The position numbers and the translations under genes were made by a program. A stretch of 64,000 nucleotides of DNA, taken from NCBI GenBank assembly GCA_903901045.1, contig CAIUPP010000029.1, positions 1 through 64,000 on the forward strand, given 5' to 3'. Shown piece after piece: positions 17,670 to 26,254 of this stretch. Position 1 is the first letter of the stretch, and every line of letters begins with the position of its first letter. Below the pieces are notes generated by a model that saw nothing but the letters and a program-made list of their open reading frames with translations, was not told the origin of the DNA and ran no database searches. The DNA comes from an uncultured Planctomycetota bacterium (GTDB taxonomy: Bacteria; Planctomycetota; Brocadiia; CAIUPP01).

Positions 17670-20600
17670 AACTCCATTTCCGTCTTCACTTCCGTCGCGG
17701 CCGAGGTCAGGCTGTGCCGCTCTTCCGGCTCGTGCCGCGCGCGGTAGACCATGTCGCGGAGGGTTCGCCGCGTCGCCACGGGAAGCTCCGGGTCCAGGCT
17801 GGCCGCATAGAGCCCCATCAAATACGTCTCCGACTCGGCGAGGCGGCCCAGTTTCTTGAGGCAGAGCGCCTGGTAGTATTTGGCGAACCAGGCCTGGCTG
17901 CGCGCGCTGCCCATGATCTCCGCAAAGAACGGGACGTTCACGGCCCGTAGCCAGGCATCGGCAGCCATGCCCGTCTGCCCGGTCTTCTCATAACAGCGGC
18001 CCAGGTCATAACCGACCTGCGCCTCGTGGAAGGAGCGCCAGGCCGCGCCCAGGTTGGGCGGCCCCAACAGCGGGCCGGCCAGCAGGGGAATGGCTTCTTC
18101 GTAGCGCCCCTCATTCATCAGATGCTCCGCCCGGGCAATCCGATTCTGCGTATAGAGGGCCTGGAACCTGCCGGCCACCTGTTCCATTTTTGCGTTCGCC
18201 ATGCAGGCGTCGGCGTCGTCAAACCGCCCGTGCGCGGTGAAGAAAGAAACCAGCGCCGTCAGCGCGGGAATATGGCGGCTGCATTCCCCGAGGTTGCTGC
18301 GCGTCCACTGGCTGACCTGGTCGGGCGTGGACTTGGCTACCATTTCGGATACGTGCCATTCGAAGGCATAGGGGTCCGCCGGGTCATCCCGGCGCGCGAC
18401 CTCCAGCCATTTCCGCGCCTCCTCCTTGCGCTCCAGACGCGTGAGCGACCTGTAGAGACAGCCCGCGCAGACGCACCGCATCGCGGTGGGGAGATGGTCA
18501 TGCGCCTGTTCCCACAACGGCAGCGCCTTTTCGAGCTGCCATCGGCCGGCAAAGTAGTTGCCGAGTTGATACCGGGCTATCGCGAGGTCGGCCCGGACGG
18601 ACAACGCCCATTCCAGGATGACCCGCTCCTCGTATCGCCACGCGAAGCCGGTCTTGTCGTTGCAGTCCGCCGCGCGCTTCAGCAGAGCCGCGGAATCCCC
18701 CCCGCGCCTGGCCTGCGCATAGGCCCGGGCCATCCAGTCCAGGGAAGTCGGCTCCTCGATCCACTGCAAGACCTGATCCGCCTCGGCCCAGCAGCCGAGG
18801 TTGATGTAGAAGAATGCGGCTTCGGAGAGGGCGTCTCCCCGCCCGGCGAAATGTTTGCGGATCTCCCCTTCGAGGTTCTTTTCCCCGCGGAAGAAACGCT
18901 CGCTGAGCAGGAGGGGATGGCAGACGTCGACCGCCGGGGCCGCGCAGTCCCCGCCGGCGCGCCCCGCGTGCCGCGCGGTGACAAGCTCAAGCGCGCGCAG
19001 CGTCGGCTGCTCGGTGTTGTAGGCGCGGGCCGCAGCGGCACACTCCCGGGCCTTCGGCCAGTCGCCGGAGTGCGCATGGATTCGCGTTAGCAGCGCCAGG
19101 CACTGCCAGCGATAGCCGAATCGCAGCGCAAAGTTCAGGACGCGTTCCGCCCGGCTGTCCTGGCCGAGCAGCGAAAGCGCCAGGCCCTTGTAGTAAAGCG
19201 CCTTGGGCTCATCCGGCACGGCGGCGAGGACCTTTTCAAGGAGTTGAAGCGATTCATCGAAGAGGCCCTTTTCCAGCTTGACCAGCGCGAGGCTGAGTTG
19301 CGCCGGATGGTGGGCCGGGTCCAGCTCAAGCGCTTCCTCGAAGGCCTCTCCGGCGGCCATGAATTCGTTCGCGCGCAGGAGAGTGTCCCCTTTGAGATAG
19401 AGGGCCTGGGCCGTGCGCGGCGGTTCGGCGGGCTCCTGGATATCGAACCAGATATCCTTGCACTTGGGCCGCTCCGCCGCCGAACGAAGGCGAATAACCT
19501 CCCGCCCCTGGCAGATGACGGCGGCGTCGATCTCCCGCTTCCGGCTTGCCGGAGCCTTGAGCGGCACGCGCAAGCTCACCGGCTGACCTGCTTTCAACCG
19601 GACGGCGGCGCTGCCCACGATCTCCTGCCCGCTGCGGAATTCGATCCGGCACTCCCCCAGCGAAACCGTGGGGTGCAGGGCCAGACTACTCACCAGCGCA
19701 TCCGGGGCGGACCCCGGACTGAATTCCATCCGGCCGGCCAGATCCGCGGTCGCGCCGGAAAACGCGCCGATCTCGCGGATGGGGTACCAGAAATGCGTCC
19801 AGGTGAAATGGTCGAAAGGCAGGAACCGGTCGAAATGCTCCTGGATGATGATGCGCCCGGACTGCATTTCGCCGTAGGTCCGGCCGTCGCGGTCGTGATG
19901 CGCGCTGTAGGTGCCGGGGCCGCCCCACTGCCCCCAGCCCCAACTCCAGTACTTCTTGCCGGGCGCGAGGTTCAAGTCCGCGAAATGGACGGCGCCGGCA
20001 TTCTGCGACGGACGCCAATAGCCGAAATACCCGTCCACCGTTTCGTCGAAGTAGACGCCCAGCGACTCCGGAACGTTCCTGAGCGTGTCGAGGTTCTGGC
20101 CGCCGTAGAAGGGCCAGGAGAAAGGCCGCGGGGGCACGCCGTGCGTGGCCGCGCGGGTTTCAGGAAATATCCAGACGGTCTCCGCATCCGTGAGCATTCC
20201 GGCGTTGGCCCAGTAATGATAGCGCGTCTCCCAGGGGTTGGGGTTCTCTATCGCGACGCGATGCTCCAGGCGCGCCTGGCCGGGCCGGAGAATGAATGAG
20301 AAGGCCCAGCGCGTGCGGAAATGCCTCTCGGTCTCGCTGAGGGTGACGCTGCACGAGCCATCCTCATGCCGGGCGGCGCGGGATTCGCGCAGCCGCATAT
20401 TGGTCACCGAGTGGGCGGCGGGATAATTCATCTCCATGCCGCCGCCCATATATCCGTACCCGAAGCCCGCATTGTACGGACGGCCTTCCTCGATGGGATA
20501 GAACACGTCGCGCTGGCCGTGCTTGTCGATCAGCCGCCAGACGCGGCCGCCGAGCGTCGGGCAGATCGCCACCTTGAGATGCTCATTCTCCATCCAGAGC

Positions 20601-20767
20601 AGGTCGAGCTCCCACTCCTCCAGCGTGCGATAGGCCGAGCCGTAGAACCTGTCCGGGTACGCGGGATAGCCGGTGAGCGCATTAAAAGGTGGGTGCGGAT
20701 TGAGCGGGAGCTGGCTTTGGAAAGGCACCCGCACGCGTTCCTGCCACGTCAGCACTTCCTGAGACAT
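17666..20767 (-). CDS. DUF5107 domain - TPR repeat protein
   Basis: 1033 residues. The N-terminal part, about 20-340, resembles the DUF5107 beta-sandwich, a galactose-mutarotase-like fold (KVAICPTLGGRVWRLIDK, EMNYPAAHS, WGWGQWGG). A linker leads to TPR-like helical repeats from about 455 to the end (LYLKGDTLLRANEFMAAGEAFEEALELDP, given here as two family hallmarks, and many similar 34-residue units). Such proteins are found beside sugar-catabolic genes in PVC bacteria and Bacteroidetes; their role is not established, although sugar binding or mutarotation is plausible. No signal peptide. It lies 55 bp after the GntR regulator and overlaps the transketolase start. Confidence 0.8.
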   Translation of the reverse strand: MSQEVLTWQERVRVPFQSQLPLNPHPPFNALTGYPAYPDRFYGSAYRTLEEWELDLLWMENEHLKVAICPTLGGRVWRLIDKHGQRDVFYPIEEGRPYNAGFGYGYMGGGMEMNYPAAHSVTNMRLRESRAARHEDGSCSVTLSETERHFRTRWAFSFILRPGQARLEHRVAIENPNPWETRYHYWANAGMLTDAETVWIFPETRAATHGVPPRPFSWPFYGGQNLDTLRNVPESLGVYFDETVDGYFGYWRPSQNAGAVHFADLNLAPGKKYWSWGWGQWGGPGTYSAHHDRDGRTYGEMQSGRIIIQEHFDRFLPFDHFTWTHFWYPIREIGAFSGATADLAGRMEFSPGSAPDALVSSLALHPTVSLGECRIEFRSGQEIVGSAAVRLKAGQPVSLRVPLKAPASRKREIDAAVICQGREVIRLRSAAERPKCKDIWFDIQEPAEPPRTAQALYLKGDTLLRANEFMAAGEAFEEALELDPAHHPAQLSLALVKLEKGLFDESLQLLEKVLAAVPDEPKALYYKGLALSLLGQDSRAERVLNFALRFGYRWQCLALLTRIHAHSGDWPKARECAAAARAYNTEQPTLRALELVTARHAGRAGGDCAAPAVDVCHPLLLSERFFRGEKNLEGEIRKHFAGRGDALSEAAFFYINLGCWAEADQVLQWIEEPTSLDWMARAYAQARRGGDSAALLKRAADCNDKTGFAWRYEERVILEWALSVRADLAIARYQLGNYFAGRWQLEKALPLWEQAHDHLPTAMRCVCAGCLYRSLTRLERKEEARKWLEVARRDDPADPYAFEWHVSEMVAKSTPDQVSQWTRSNLGECSRHIPALTALVSFFTAHGRFDDADACMANAKMEQVAGRFQALYTQNRIARAEHLMNEGRYEEAIPLLAGPLLGPPNLGAAWRSFHEAQVGYDLGRCYEKTGQTGMAADAWLRAVNVPFFAEIMGSARSQAWFAKYYQALCLKKLGRLAESETYLMGLYAASLDPELPVATRRTLRDMVYRARHEPEERHSLTSAATEVKTEMEL

Positions 20768-20822
20768 GGAGCTCCCTCTTGGCCTTGCCTGCGGCCGATG
20801 GAAATAGCCGGTCCGCGCAGGA

Positions 20823-21899
20823 TCAGCCGCTGAATCCCTTGCGCAAGGAGCAGGCGAGCGTGACGCGGCGCGCGATGCTCCCGGGGTCGGCCGATCGTTG
20901 CAGCGCCAGCCACGCGGCGGTGCGGCCGAGCGCCTCCAGCGGCGCCGCGATGCTGGTCAACTGGTGCTCCGCCCCGTTGCGGCACGGTTGCCCGTCGAAC
21001 CCGACGACCCGGATATCCCGGCCGACCTGTATGCCACGACCGGCCAGCGCATGGCAGACGCCCGAAGCAAGTTCATCGCTCGCCGCGAAGACGGCATCCG
21101 GCAGTTTGCCGGCGTCCAGAATCTTCCCGGCCAACTGCGCGCCGACCATGCCCATGTACGTCTCCCCCAGGAAGACGGAACTCGGGAAGATCGCGTCGCC
21201 CCACGCGGCCTCGAACCCGTTGAAGCGCGCCTGGGTGATCGGGCACGTTCTCAATTCATTCCTGCGTTGAACTCCGACCAGCGCCACCTGCCTGCAACCC
21301 TGCTCCCGGAGAAAACGGGCCGCCAGAGCGCCCCCCTGCCGCGAGTCCGCGGTGACAATGTCGTAGCAGTCCCCCTCGGACCACACCAGTTCAAGGTCCT
21401 GCCCCAGGAGAACCACCGGCGCGTCCGTCGGTCGCACGACGGTGGCGAGGGAGGGACAGACCCAGATGAAGGCGTCGGCCTCCCCCCGGACGAATACCTC
21501 GCACGCCTCCTCCTGCGTTTTCGCGACCATGGACCAACTGCATTCCAAGGCATCCAACTGCGCCTGCAAAGCGGAGATCATGGGCCGCATGAACACGTCG
21601 TCCGCCGACTCCAGGCTGAGGACGACCTTGATCCGCCGCCTATGGGACTGGAGGACCGCTTCGTCGGGGAGCGGCCGAACGAAAGTGCCCGAGCCGGCCT
21701 GACGCACGACGTACCCTTCCTGGGCGAGCCGCTGCATCGCGCGCAGCGTGGCGCGGTAGCTGACGCCGAATTCCGTCCGAAGCTCCCGCGAACTCAGGAT
21801 TCGATCCCCCGGCTTCAGCTTCGCATCGCGAATCTGTTTCTTCAGCATCACGTACAGCGCGTTTCCGGTGGGTTCCTTCGCCTGTTTCAACTTCATCAT
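20823..21899 (-). CDS. GntR-HTH / LacI-sensor hybrid transcriptional regulator
   Basis: 358 residues. Residues about 14-80 are a GntR winged helix (ALYVMLKKQIRDAKLKPGD, SSRELRTEFGVSYRATLRAM, GSGTFVRP). Residues about 90-350 are a periplasmic-binding-protein-like sensor as in LacI/GalR proteins (DSRQGGALAARFLREQGCRQVALVG, DAVFAASDELASGV). It heads the minus-strand set and is divergent from the aldehyde dehydrogenase operon, with an inverted repeat between the two starts. It probably controls both. No strong Shine-Dalgarno precedes either of its two tandem ATG codons. Confidence 0.88.
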   Translation of the reverse strand: MMKLKQAKEPTGNALYVMLKKQIRDAKLKPGDRILSSRELRTEFGVSYRATLRAMQRLAQEGYVVRQAGSGTFVRPLPDEAVLQSHRRRIKVVLSLESADDVFMRPMISALQAQLDALECSWSMVAKTQEEACEVFVRGEADAFIWVCPSLATVVRPTDAPVVLLGQDLELVWSEGDCYDIVTADSRQGGALAARFLREQGCRQVALVGVQRRNELRTCPITQARFNGFEAAWGDAIFPSSVFLGETYMGMVGAQLAGKILDAGKLPDAVFAASDELASGVCHALAGRGIQVGRDIRVVGFDGQPCRNGAEHQLTSIAAPLEALGRTAAWLALQRSADPGSIARRVTLACSLRKGFSG

Positions 21900-21944
21900 G
21901 GGCGGCGCTCTTATTGTGACATGGCGTGCGACCAGCCGTGATGC

Positions 21945-21982
21945 TTGACACCTTATAGTCTCATATGGTATCTAGATGATAC
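21945..21982. promoter_or_regulatory. Divergent promoter region with candidate GntR operator
   Basis: TTGACA at 21945-21950 faces right towards the aldehyde dehydrogenase. A TATAAG -10-like hexamer on the minus strand (21957-21952) faces the regulator. Between and beyond lies GTATC-TAGAT-GATAC (21968-21982), with a nested perfect palindrome ATCTAGAT at 21970-21977, in the position of the rightward -10. The AT-rich, symmetric block is unlike its surroundings. Binding by the adjacent GntR protein is inference. The -10 for the rightward promoter is poor. Confidence 0.55.
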
Positions 21983-22144
21983 ACGCTTGGTCTCCGGTTG
22001 TCAAGGCCAGGCGTTGTGAGTTCATCGAATGCGAAGCCACGCGGGCCTGATCTCAAGAGCGCGCAGAGAAGCTTTTCAACGGCTGGCGCGACGGCCGGCG
22101 CTGACGGCCGGCTGACGCCGCAGGTTCTCATAAAGGGCGGCACT

Positions 22145-23647
22145 ATGAAACTCCGGAACAAATTGTTCATCGACGGCAAGTGGGTGGATGCGTCGGACGG
22201 AAAAACGCTGCCGGTCATCGACCCCTCGACCAACTCCGAAATCGCGCGCGTGTCCGCCGGAACGCCCGACGACGTCGCGAAAGCCGCCGAGGCCGCCCGG
22301 CGCTGTTTCGAGTCCGGAGCCTGGAGCGGCCTGACCATCCTGCAACGGAGTGAAATCCTGAACCGCGTGGGTCTCCTGATCCGCGAGCGGACCCGGGAGC
22401 TTGCCGAACTCGAAAGCCGCGACGTGGGCAAACCCTTGTGCGAAACGCTCAACTTCGACATCCCCGGCGGCGGACAGACCTTCAGTTACTTCGCCGGCTT
22501 AGCCGTCGACCTCTGCGGGCAGACGATCCCCGCGCCCGTGAACGAGGTGCTGAATTACACGGTGCGCGAGCCGATCGGTGTGGTCGGGATGATCATCCCC
22601 TGGAACTTTCCCTTCCTGGTCGCCTGCCGCAAAGTGGCCTCGGCGCTCGCGGCCGGCAACTGCGTGGTGATCAAGCCGGCCACCTGGGCTCCGCTGAGCA
22701 CCCTGGCGCTGGCGGACCTTCTTGCCGAAGCCGGCGTTCCGCCCGGCGCGGTCAACGTGGTGACCGGGACCGGCAGCGCCGTGGGCGCCGCCATGGTCCA
22801 GCATCCGATGATCCATGACATCAGTTTCACCGGGTCGACGGAGGTGGGGAAGACCGTGATGGGCGGCTGCGTCGGCCCCCTGAAGAGGTGCGGCCTGGAG
22901 CTGGGCGGCAAGAGCCCCGCCGTGGTGCTGCCGGATTGCGATATGGACGAAACGATCGGCGGCACGCTCTTCGGCGCCTACCTGGCGCAGGGGGAATGCT
23001 GCTGCGCGGCCACGCGGATGCTCGTCCACGAGGCGGTGTACGACGAGTTCGTCGAGCGGTTCGTCGCCGGCTCCAAGGCCATTCGAGTGGGCCTGCCGCT
23101 GGCGGAAGGGACTCAGCACGGCGCGCTGATTCACAAGGAGCATCTGGCGAGCGTCCTGCGGTTCGTGGAGGCGGGCAAGAAGTCCCGCGCGCGGCTCGCG
23201 TGCGGCGGCAGCGCGCTGACCCAGCCCCCCTTCGACCGCGGCAACTTCCTGCCCCCGACGGTGTTCGTCGACGTGGCCCCCGATTCCGTCATCAGCCGCG
23301 AGGAGATATTCGGCCCGGTTGTGATCGTCACGAAGGCCCGCGATGAGAAGGAACTGGTCCAACTGGCCAACGACTCCAATTACGGCCTGGCCGCAAGCCT
23401 ATGGACGACGAACCTCAAGGCCGGCCACCGCATCGCCGCGCAACTCAAGGCCGGAACGGTCTGGATGAACCTGCACAACTTCGTCTTCGCCACCGGTCCG
23501 TATGGCGGCTACAAGGAATCCGGCATCGGCCGGGAACTCGGCCGCGAGGGGCTGCTCTCCCTGACGCAGACCAAGAGCATCATGCTCAGCCTGTACGACC
23601 CGCCGTTCCAGTGGTACCGGGACGCGGCGAAAGAGGAGGCGCGCTGA
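22145..23647 (+). CDS. NAD(P)-dependent aldehyde dehydrogenase (betaine-aldehyde type)
   Basis: 500 residues from ATG at 22145. The full ALDH set is present: IPWNFPFLVACRK near 153, the general-base Glu252 in LELGGKSP, the catalytic Cys286 in GECCCAATR, EEIFGPVV and PYGGYKESGIGRE. It is closest in style to betaine-aldehyde and gamma-(aminobutyr)aldehyde dehydrogenases, but specificity cannot be read. The frame runs upstream to 21998 without sense; the chosen ATG begins the usual N terminus (LFIDGKWVDA). It is the first gene of an eight-gene plus-strand operon, and its stop overlaps the next start (TGATG). Confidence 0.92.
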   Translation: MKLRNKLFIDGKWVDASDGKTLPVIDPSTNSEIARVSAGTPDDVAKAAEAARRCFESGAWSGLTILQRSEILNRVGLLIRERTRELAELESRDVGKPLCETLNFDIPGGGQTFSYFAGLAVDLCGQTIPAPVNEVLNYTVREPIGVVGMIIPWNFPFLVACRKVASALAAGNCVVIKPATWAPLSTLALADLLAEAGVPPGAVNVVTGTGSAVGAAMVQHPMIHDISFTGSTEVGKTVMGGCVGPLKRCGLELGGKSPAVVLPDCDMDETIGGTLFGAYLAQGECCCAATRMLVHEAVYDEFVERFVAGSKAIRVGLPLAEGTQHGALIHKEHLASVLRFVEAGKKSRARLACGGSALTQPPFDRGNFLPPTVFVDVAPDSVISREEIFGPVVIVTKARDEKELVQLANDSNYGLAASLWTTNLKAGHRIAAQLKAGTVWMNLHNFVFATGPYGGYKESGIGRELGREGLLSLTQTKSIMLSLYDPPFQWYRDAAKEEAR

Positions 23648-24339
23648 TGCCGCCGCGCGTGACGTTCATCCACACGGTCAACGGGCTGGCGGAGCTGTTC
23701 AAGACGCTGAGCCGGGAGATCATCCCCCAGGCGAAGCTCTGCCACATTTCCGATGACAGCCTGATCCAGTCGGTGCTGGCGGCGGGCGGGCTGACCCCGG
23801 CGATCCACCGGAGAATCTGCGACCACGTCGTCGCGGCGGAAGCCGACGGCGCGAATGTGATTCAGGTCACCTGCTCCTCCGTTTCGCCCTGCGTGGACGT
23901 CGCCCGCCGGCTGGTATCTGTGCCGGTGCTGAAGATCGACGAGCCGCTGGCCGACCTGGCGGTGCGGCGTTTCAAGCGAATCGGCCTGATTGCGACCGCG
24001 CCGACCACGCTGCGTCCCAGCACGCAGATGGTGCGCGACAAGGCGCAGGCGCTCGGCTTGTCCGTCGAGGTGGAGTCCCTCCTCTGCGCGGGAGCCTATG
24101 AGGCGTTTCTGGGGGGCGACCTCGCGCGGCATGACCGCATCGTGCGCGAGCATCTCCACGCCCTCATGCAGAAAGTGGAAGTGGTCTTGCTGGCGCAGGT
24201 CTCCATGGCGCGGGTGGCGGAGGCGATGGAGGAGAAAGAGAAGATCGTGCCCGTCCTCTCCACGCCCCGCCCGGCGCTCGAATACCTGGCGGGCGTTCTG
24301 AAGGACTTGCCGCAGGGAAAGGATCCCGGCGCCAGGTAA
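23647..24339 (+). CDS. Aspartate/glutamate racemase family protein
   Basis: 230 residues starting at an ATG that shares one base with the ALDH stop. The two cysteines expected of the Asp/Glu/hydantoin racemase superfamily are at about 76 (QVTCSSVSP) and 147 (SLLCAGAYEAF). The fold markers GLIATAPTTLRPSTQMVRD and VLSTPRPALEYL agree. Members racemise amino acids or hydantoins or decarboxylate arylmalonates, so the reaction is uncertain. The start lies inside a longer open frame whose upstream part is out of frame with the ALDH and is not coding. Confidence 0.85.
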   Translation: MPPRVTFIHTVNGLAELFKTLSREIIPQAKLCHISDDSLIQSVLAAGGLTPAIHRRICDHVVAAEADGANVIQVTCSSVSPCVDVARRLVSVPVLKIDEPLADLAVRRFKRIGLIATAPTTLRPSTQMVRDKAQALGLSVEVESLLCAGAYEAFLGGDLARHDRIVREHLHALMQKVEVVLLAQVSMARVAEAMEEKEKIVPVLSTPRPALEYLAGVLKDLPQGKDPGAR

Positions 24340-24371
24340 CGTCCCTGTGAAATTGAGAAAGGAAAAGTGGC

Positions 24372-25085
24372 ATGAAGGAACTATCGCTTCTTGAAAGGCT
24401 GTTGAAGCTGCCGGCCGCGACGCGGGTAAGGACGCTGTACGAGGCGATCCCGTTCGCGGACCGCGAGAAGTACGCCTCCAAGATCATGGACCCGGCCATC
24501 AAGCCGTTGCGCAACGACATGGCGGTCTGCGGCCCGGCCTATACCGTGGCGGATTCCTTCATGAGCTTTGAGATGCTGGAGGACCGGCGGAAGGCAGGGC
24601 ACGTGATCGTGATCCAAACCTCCGGCTGCCCCGGGACCTTCGTCGGAGATTTCATGCGGGAACTGGCCTCCCGCGACGGAGCGCTGGGCATCGTGACCGA
24701 CGGCTACGTCACGCACGCCGCCTGTCTGGCCGGCAAGGAACTGCCGATCTTCGCCAAGGGGTCGCGGATTCCATTTGCCGGGTACAAGATGAAAGGCACG
24801 ATGCAAACAGCCATCTCGTGCGGAGGGGTGATCGTGAATCCCGGGGATTTCATCATCGGCAACCTCGACGGCGTCCTGGTGCTCACGCCGCAGGAAGCCG
24901 AGTCGCTTGTCGAGAAGGGGCAATGGTTCGCCAAAGTCGTCGGGGCGCTCATCGGCAAGTATATGGACAAGGGGATTCGCTACACGGAGGCGCCGGGCGT
25001 GCGCGAATACTGGGTGCACAAGAGCTCCGGCTCCAAGAACGAAGATGAGTTCTACCGGGAATGGTGCGAGAAATACGGCGAGTGA
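24372..25085 (+). CDS. RraA-like protein with altered active site
   Basis: 237 residues of the RraA / 4-hydroxy-4-methyl-2-oxoglutarate aldolase fold (PAIKPLRNDMAVCGPAYTV, VIVIQTSGCPGTFVGDFM, GVIVNPGDFIIGNLDGVLVL). In true aldolases the phosphate/metal site is DGxxRD; here the equivalent is TDGYVTH, so the Arg and the following Asp are replaced by Thr and His. The GDFIIGNLDG segment (usually GDxxxADxDG) is also changed. It may therefore not be an aldolase. AAAGGA stands 9 bp before the start. The gap to the racemase gene is 32 bp. Confidence 0.8.
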   Translation: MKELSLLERLLKLPAATRVRTLYEAIPFADREKYASKIMDPAIKPLRNDMAVCGPAYTVADSFMSFEMLEDRRKAGHVIVIQTSGCPGTFVGDFMRELASRDGALGIVTDGYVTHAACLAGKELPIFAKGSRIPFAGYKMKGTMQTAISCGGVIVNPGDFIIGNLDGVLVLTPQEAESLVEKGQWFAKVVGALIGKYMDKGIRYTEAPGVREYWVHKSSGSKNEDEFYREWCEKYGE

Positions 25086-25170
25086 CGGCGCGGGGGACAG
25101 CGCCGCCAGCGCCGGATCGTGCCGATGACTTCGCGTTCGCAGCGTTGCGCACAGGGAAGGACTTACCGCC

Positions 25171-26250
25171 GTGCTGAAATTCGAGACGAAAGGCCGTCCG
25201 TTGGAGCGGGGGCGGCAGCAGGGGGCCGTCTGCCGGGAACTCGCCGGCAAGTGGGTGAGCCTTGCGCTTGCGGATTTGGCCACCGCGTTCCGCGTGGCCT
25301 CTCCGGCGGAAGCAGTCCACTGCACGCGCGAGCAAGTGGCGTCGTGGACGGCCCGGCTGCAGCGGATCTGCCCGCAGGGAATTGAGGAATGCCGCGGCAT
25401 CGCCGCCGGCGCGAGGATCGCCGAGTCCGACTACTTTGCGGCGGTGTTCGGCTGGGCCCTGTCGCCGGAGGAACCGCGCCATTGCACCACGCTGGGCTTC
25501 CGCGACGAACGCGGCCGGCCGCTGATGGCGAAGACGGATGATGTCCGGCGCCAGGAGACCGGCTTCAACACGCTCGAAATCACCTGGCCGGAGAGCGGCT
25601 ACAGACACGTTCACGTCCACTTCGCGGGCACGATCTGGACGGTGGCCGGCATGAATGAGCGCGGGCTGGCGATGGCCATGACCGGCATTCCCGGGGTGAG
25701 AAGCGCGGAGGGCATCCCGTCGCTCGAAGCGCTGCACACCCTCCTGCCCGCGTGCGCCACCGTCGGGGAGGCCATCGAACTGATCCGCGATCTCTCAATC
25801 GGTTTCTATGGTTTCAGCCTCCTGCTCGGCGATCGGGAGGGCGGGTTGGCCCTGGTCGAGAAGACCGGCACGGGCACGGTGCTCCTTCCCGGCGAGCCGG
25901 GAGGGTTCCTGCTGCACACGAACCACATTCTCGACGCGGAGTCCGCCCGCAACAACCCGGCCCAGTCGGAGCCGATGCTGACGAACGGCGTCCGCCGCTT
26001 CGGCCGGGGACGGCAGCTCGCTCCCACCCTCCCGAGAACGGAGAAAGGGCTGGAGGCGTTTCTCGCCGACCACGACGCCCCCGGCGCCATCTGGCAGCAA
26101 GGGGAGGATGGCTTGCACACCGATTTCGGCGCGATCCTGCTCCCCATGGAAGGCCGCCTGCGCATCGAGCAGGGCCCGCCACAATGCCGCCAGAGAGAAG
26201 AGATTGACCTCGCAAAGGTATTCGCAAAGCCACACTCTGCCATAGGATGA
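25171..26250 (+). CDS. C45-family acyltransferase/amidase (penicillin acyltransferase-like)
   Basis: 359 residues from a GTG with AGGGAAGG upstream. The N-terminal part (KGRPLERGRQQGAVC) is typical of the acyl-CoA:6-aminopenicillanate acyltransferase (AAT, C45) family. In these N-terminal-nucleophile enzymes the chain is cut before a Cys; the candidate is Cys105 in RHCTTLGF. Downstream motifs GTIWTVAGMNERGLAMAMTG and LLHTNHIL match the family. It would break or make an amide bond. The gap to the RraA-like gene is 85 bp and to the MttB-like gene 4 bp. The substrate is unknown. Confidence 0.85.
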   Translation: MLKFETKGRPLERGRQQGAVCRELAGKWVSLALADLATAFRVASPAEAVHCTREQVASWTARLQRICPQGIEECRGIAAGARIAESDYFAAVFGWALSPEEPRHCTTLGFRDERGRPLMAKTDDVRRQETGFNTLEITWPESGYRHVHVHFAGTIWTVAGMNERGLAMAMTGIPGVRSAEGIPSLEALHTLLPACATVGEAIELIRDLSIGFYGFSLLLGDREGGLALVEKTGTGTVLLPGEPGGFLLHTNHILDAESARNNPAQSEPMLTNGVRRFGRGRQLAPTLPRTEKGLEAFLADHDAPGAIWQQGEDGLHTDFGAILLPMEGRLRIEQGPPQCRQREEIDLAKVFAKPHSAIG

Positions 26251-26254
26251 GACC

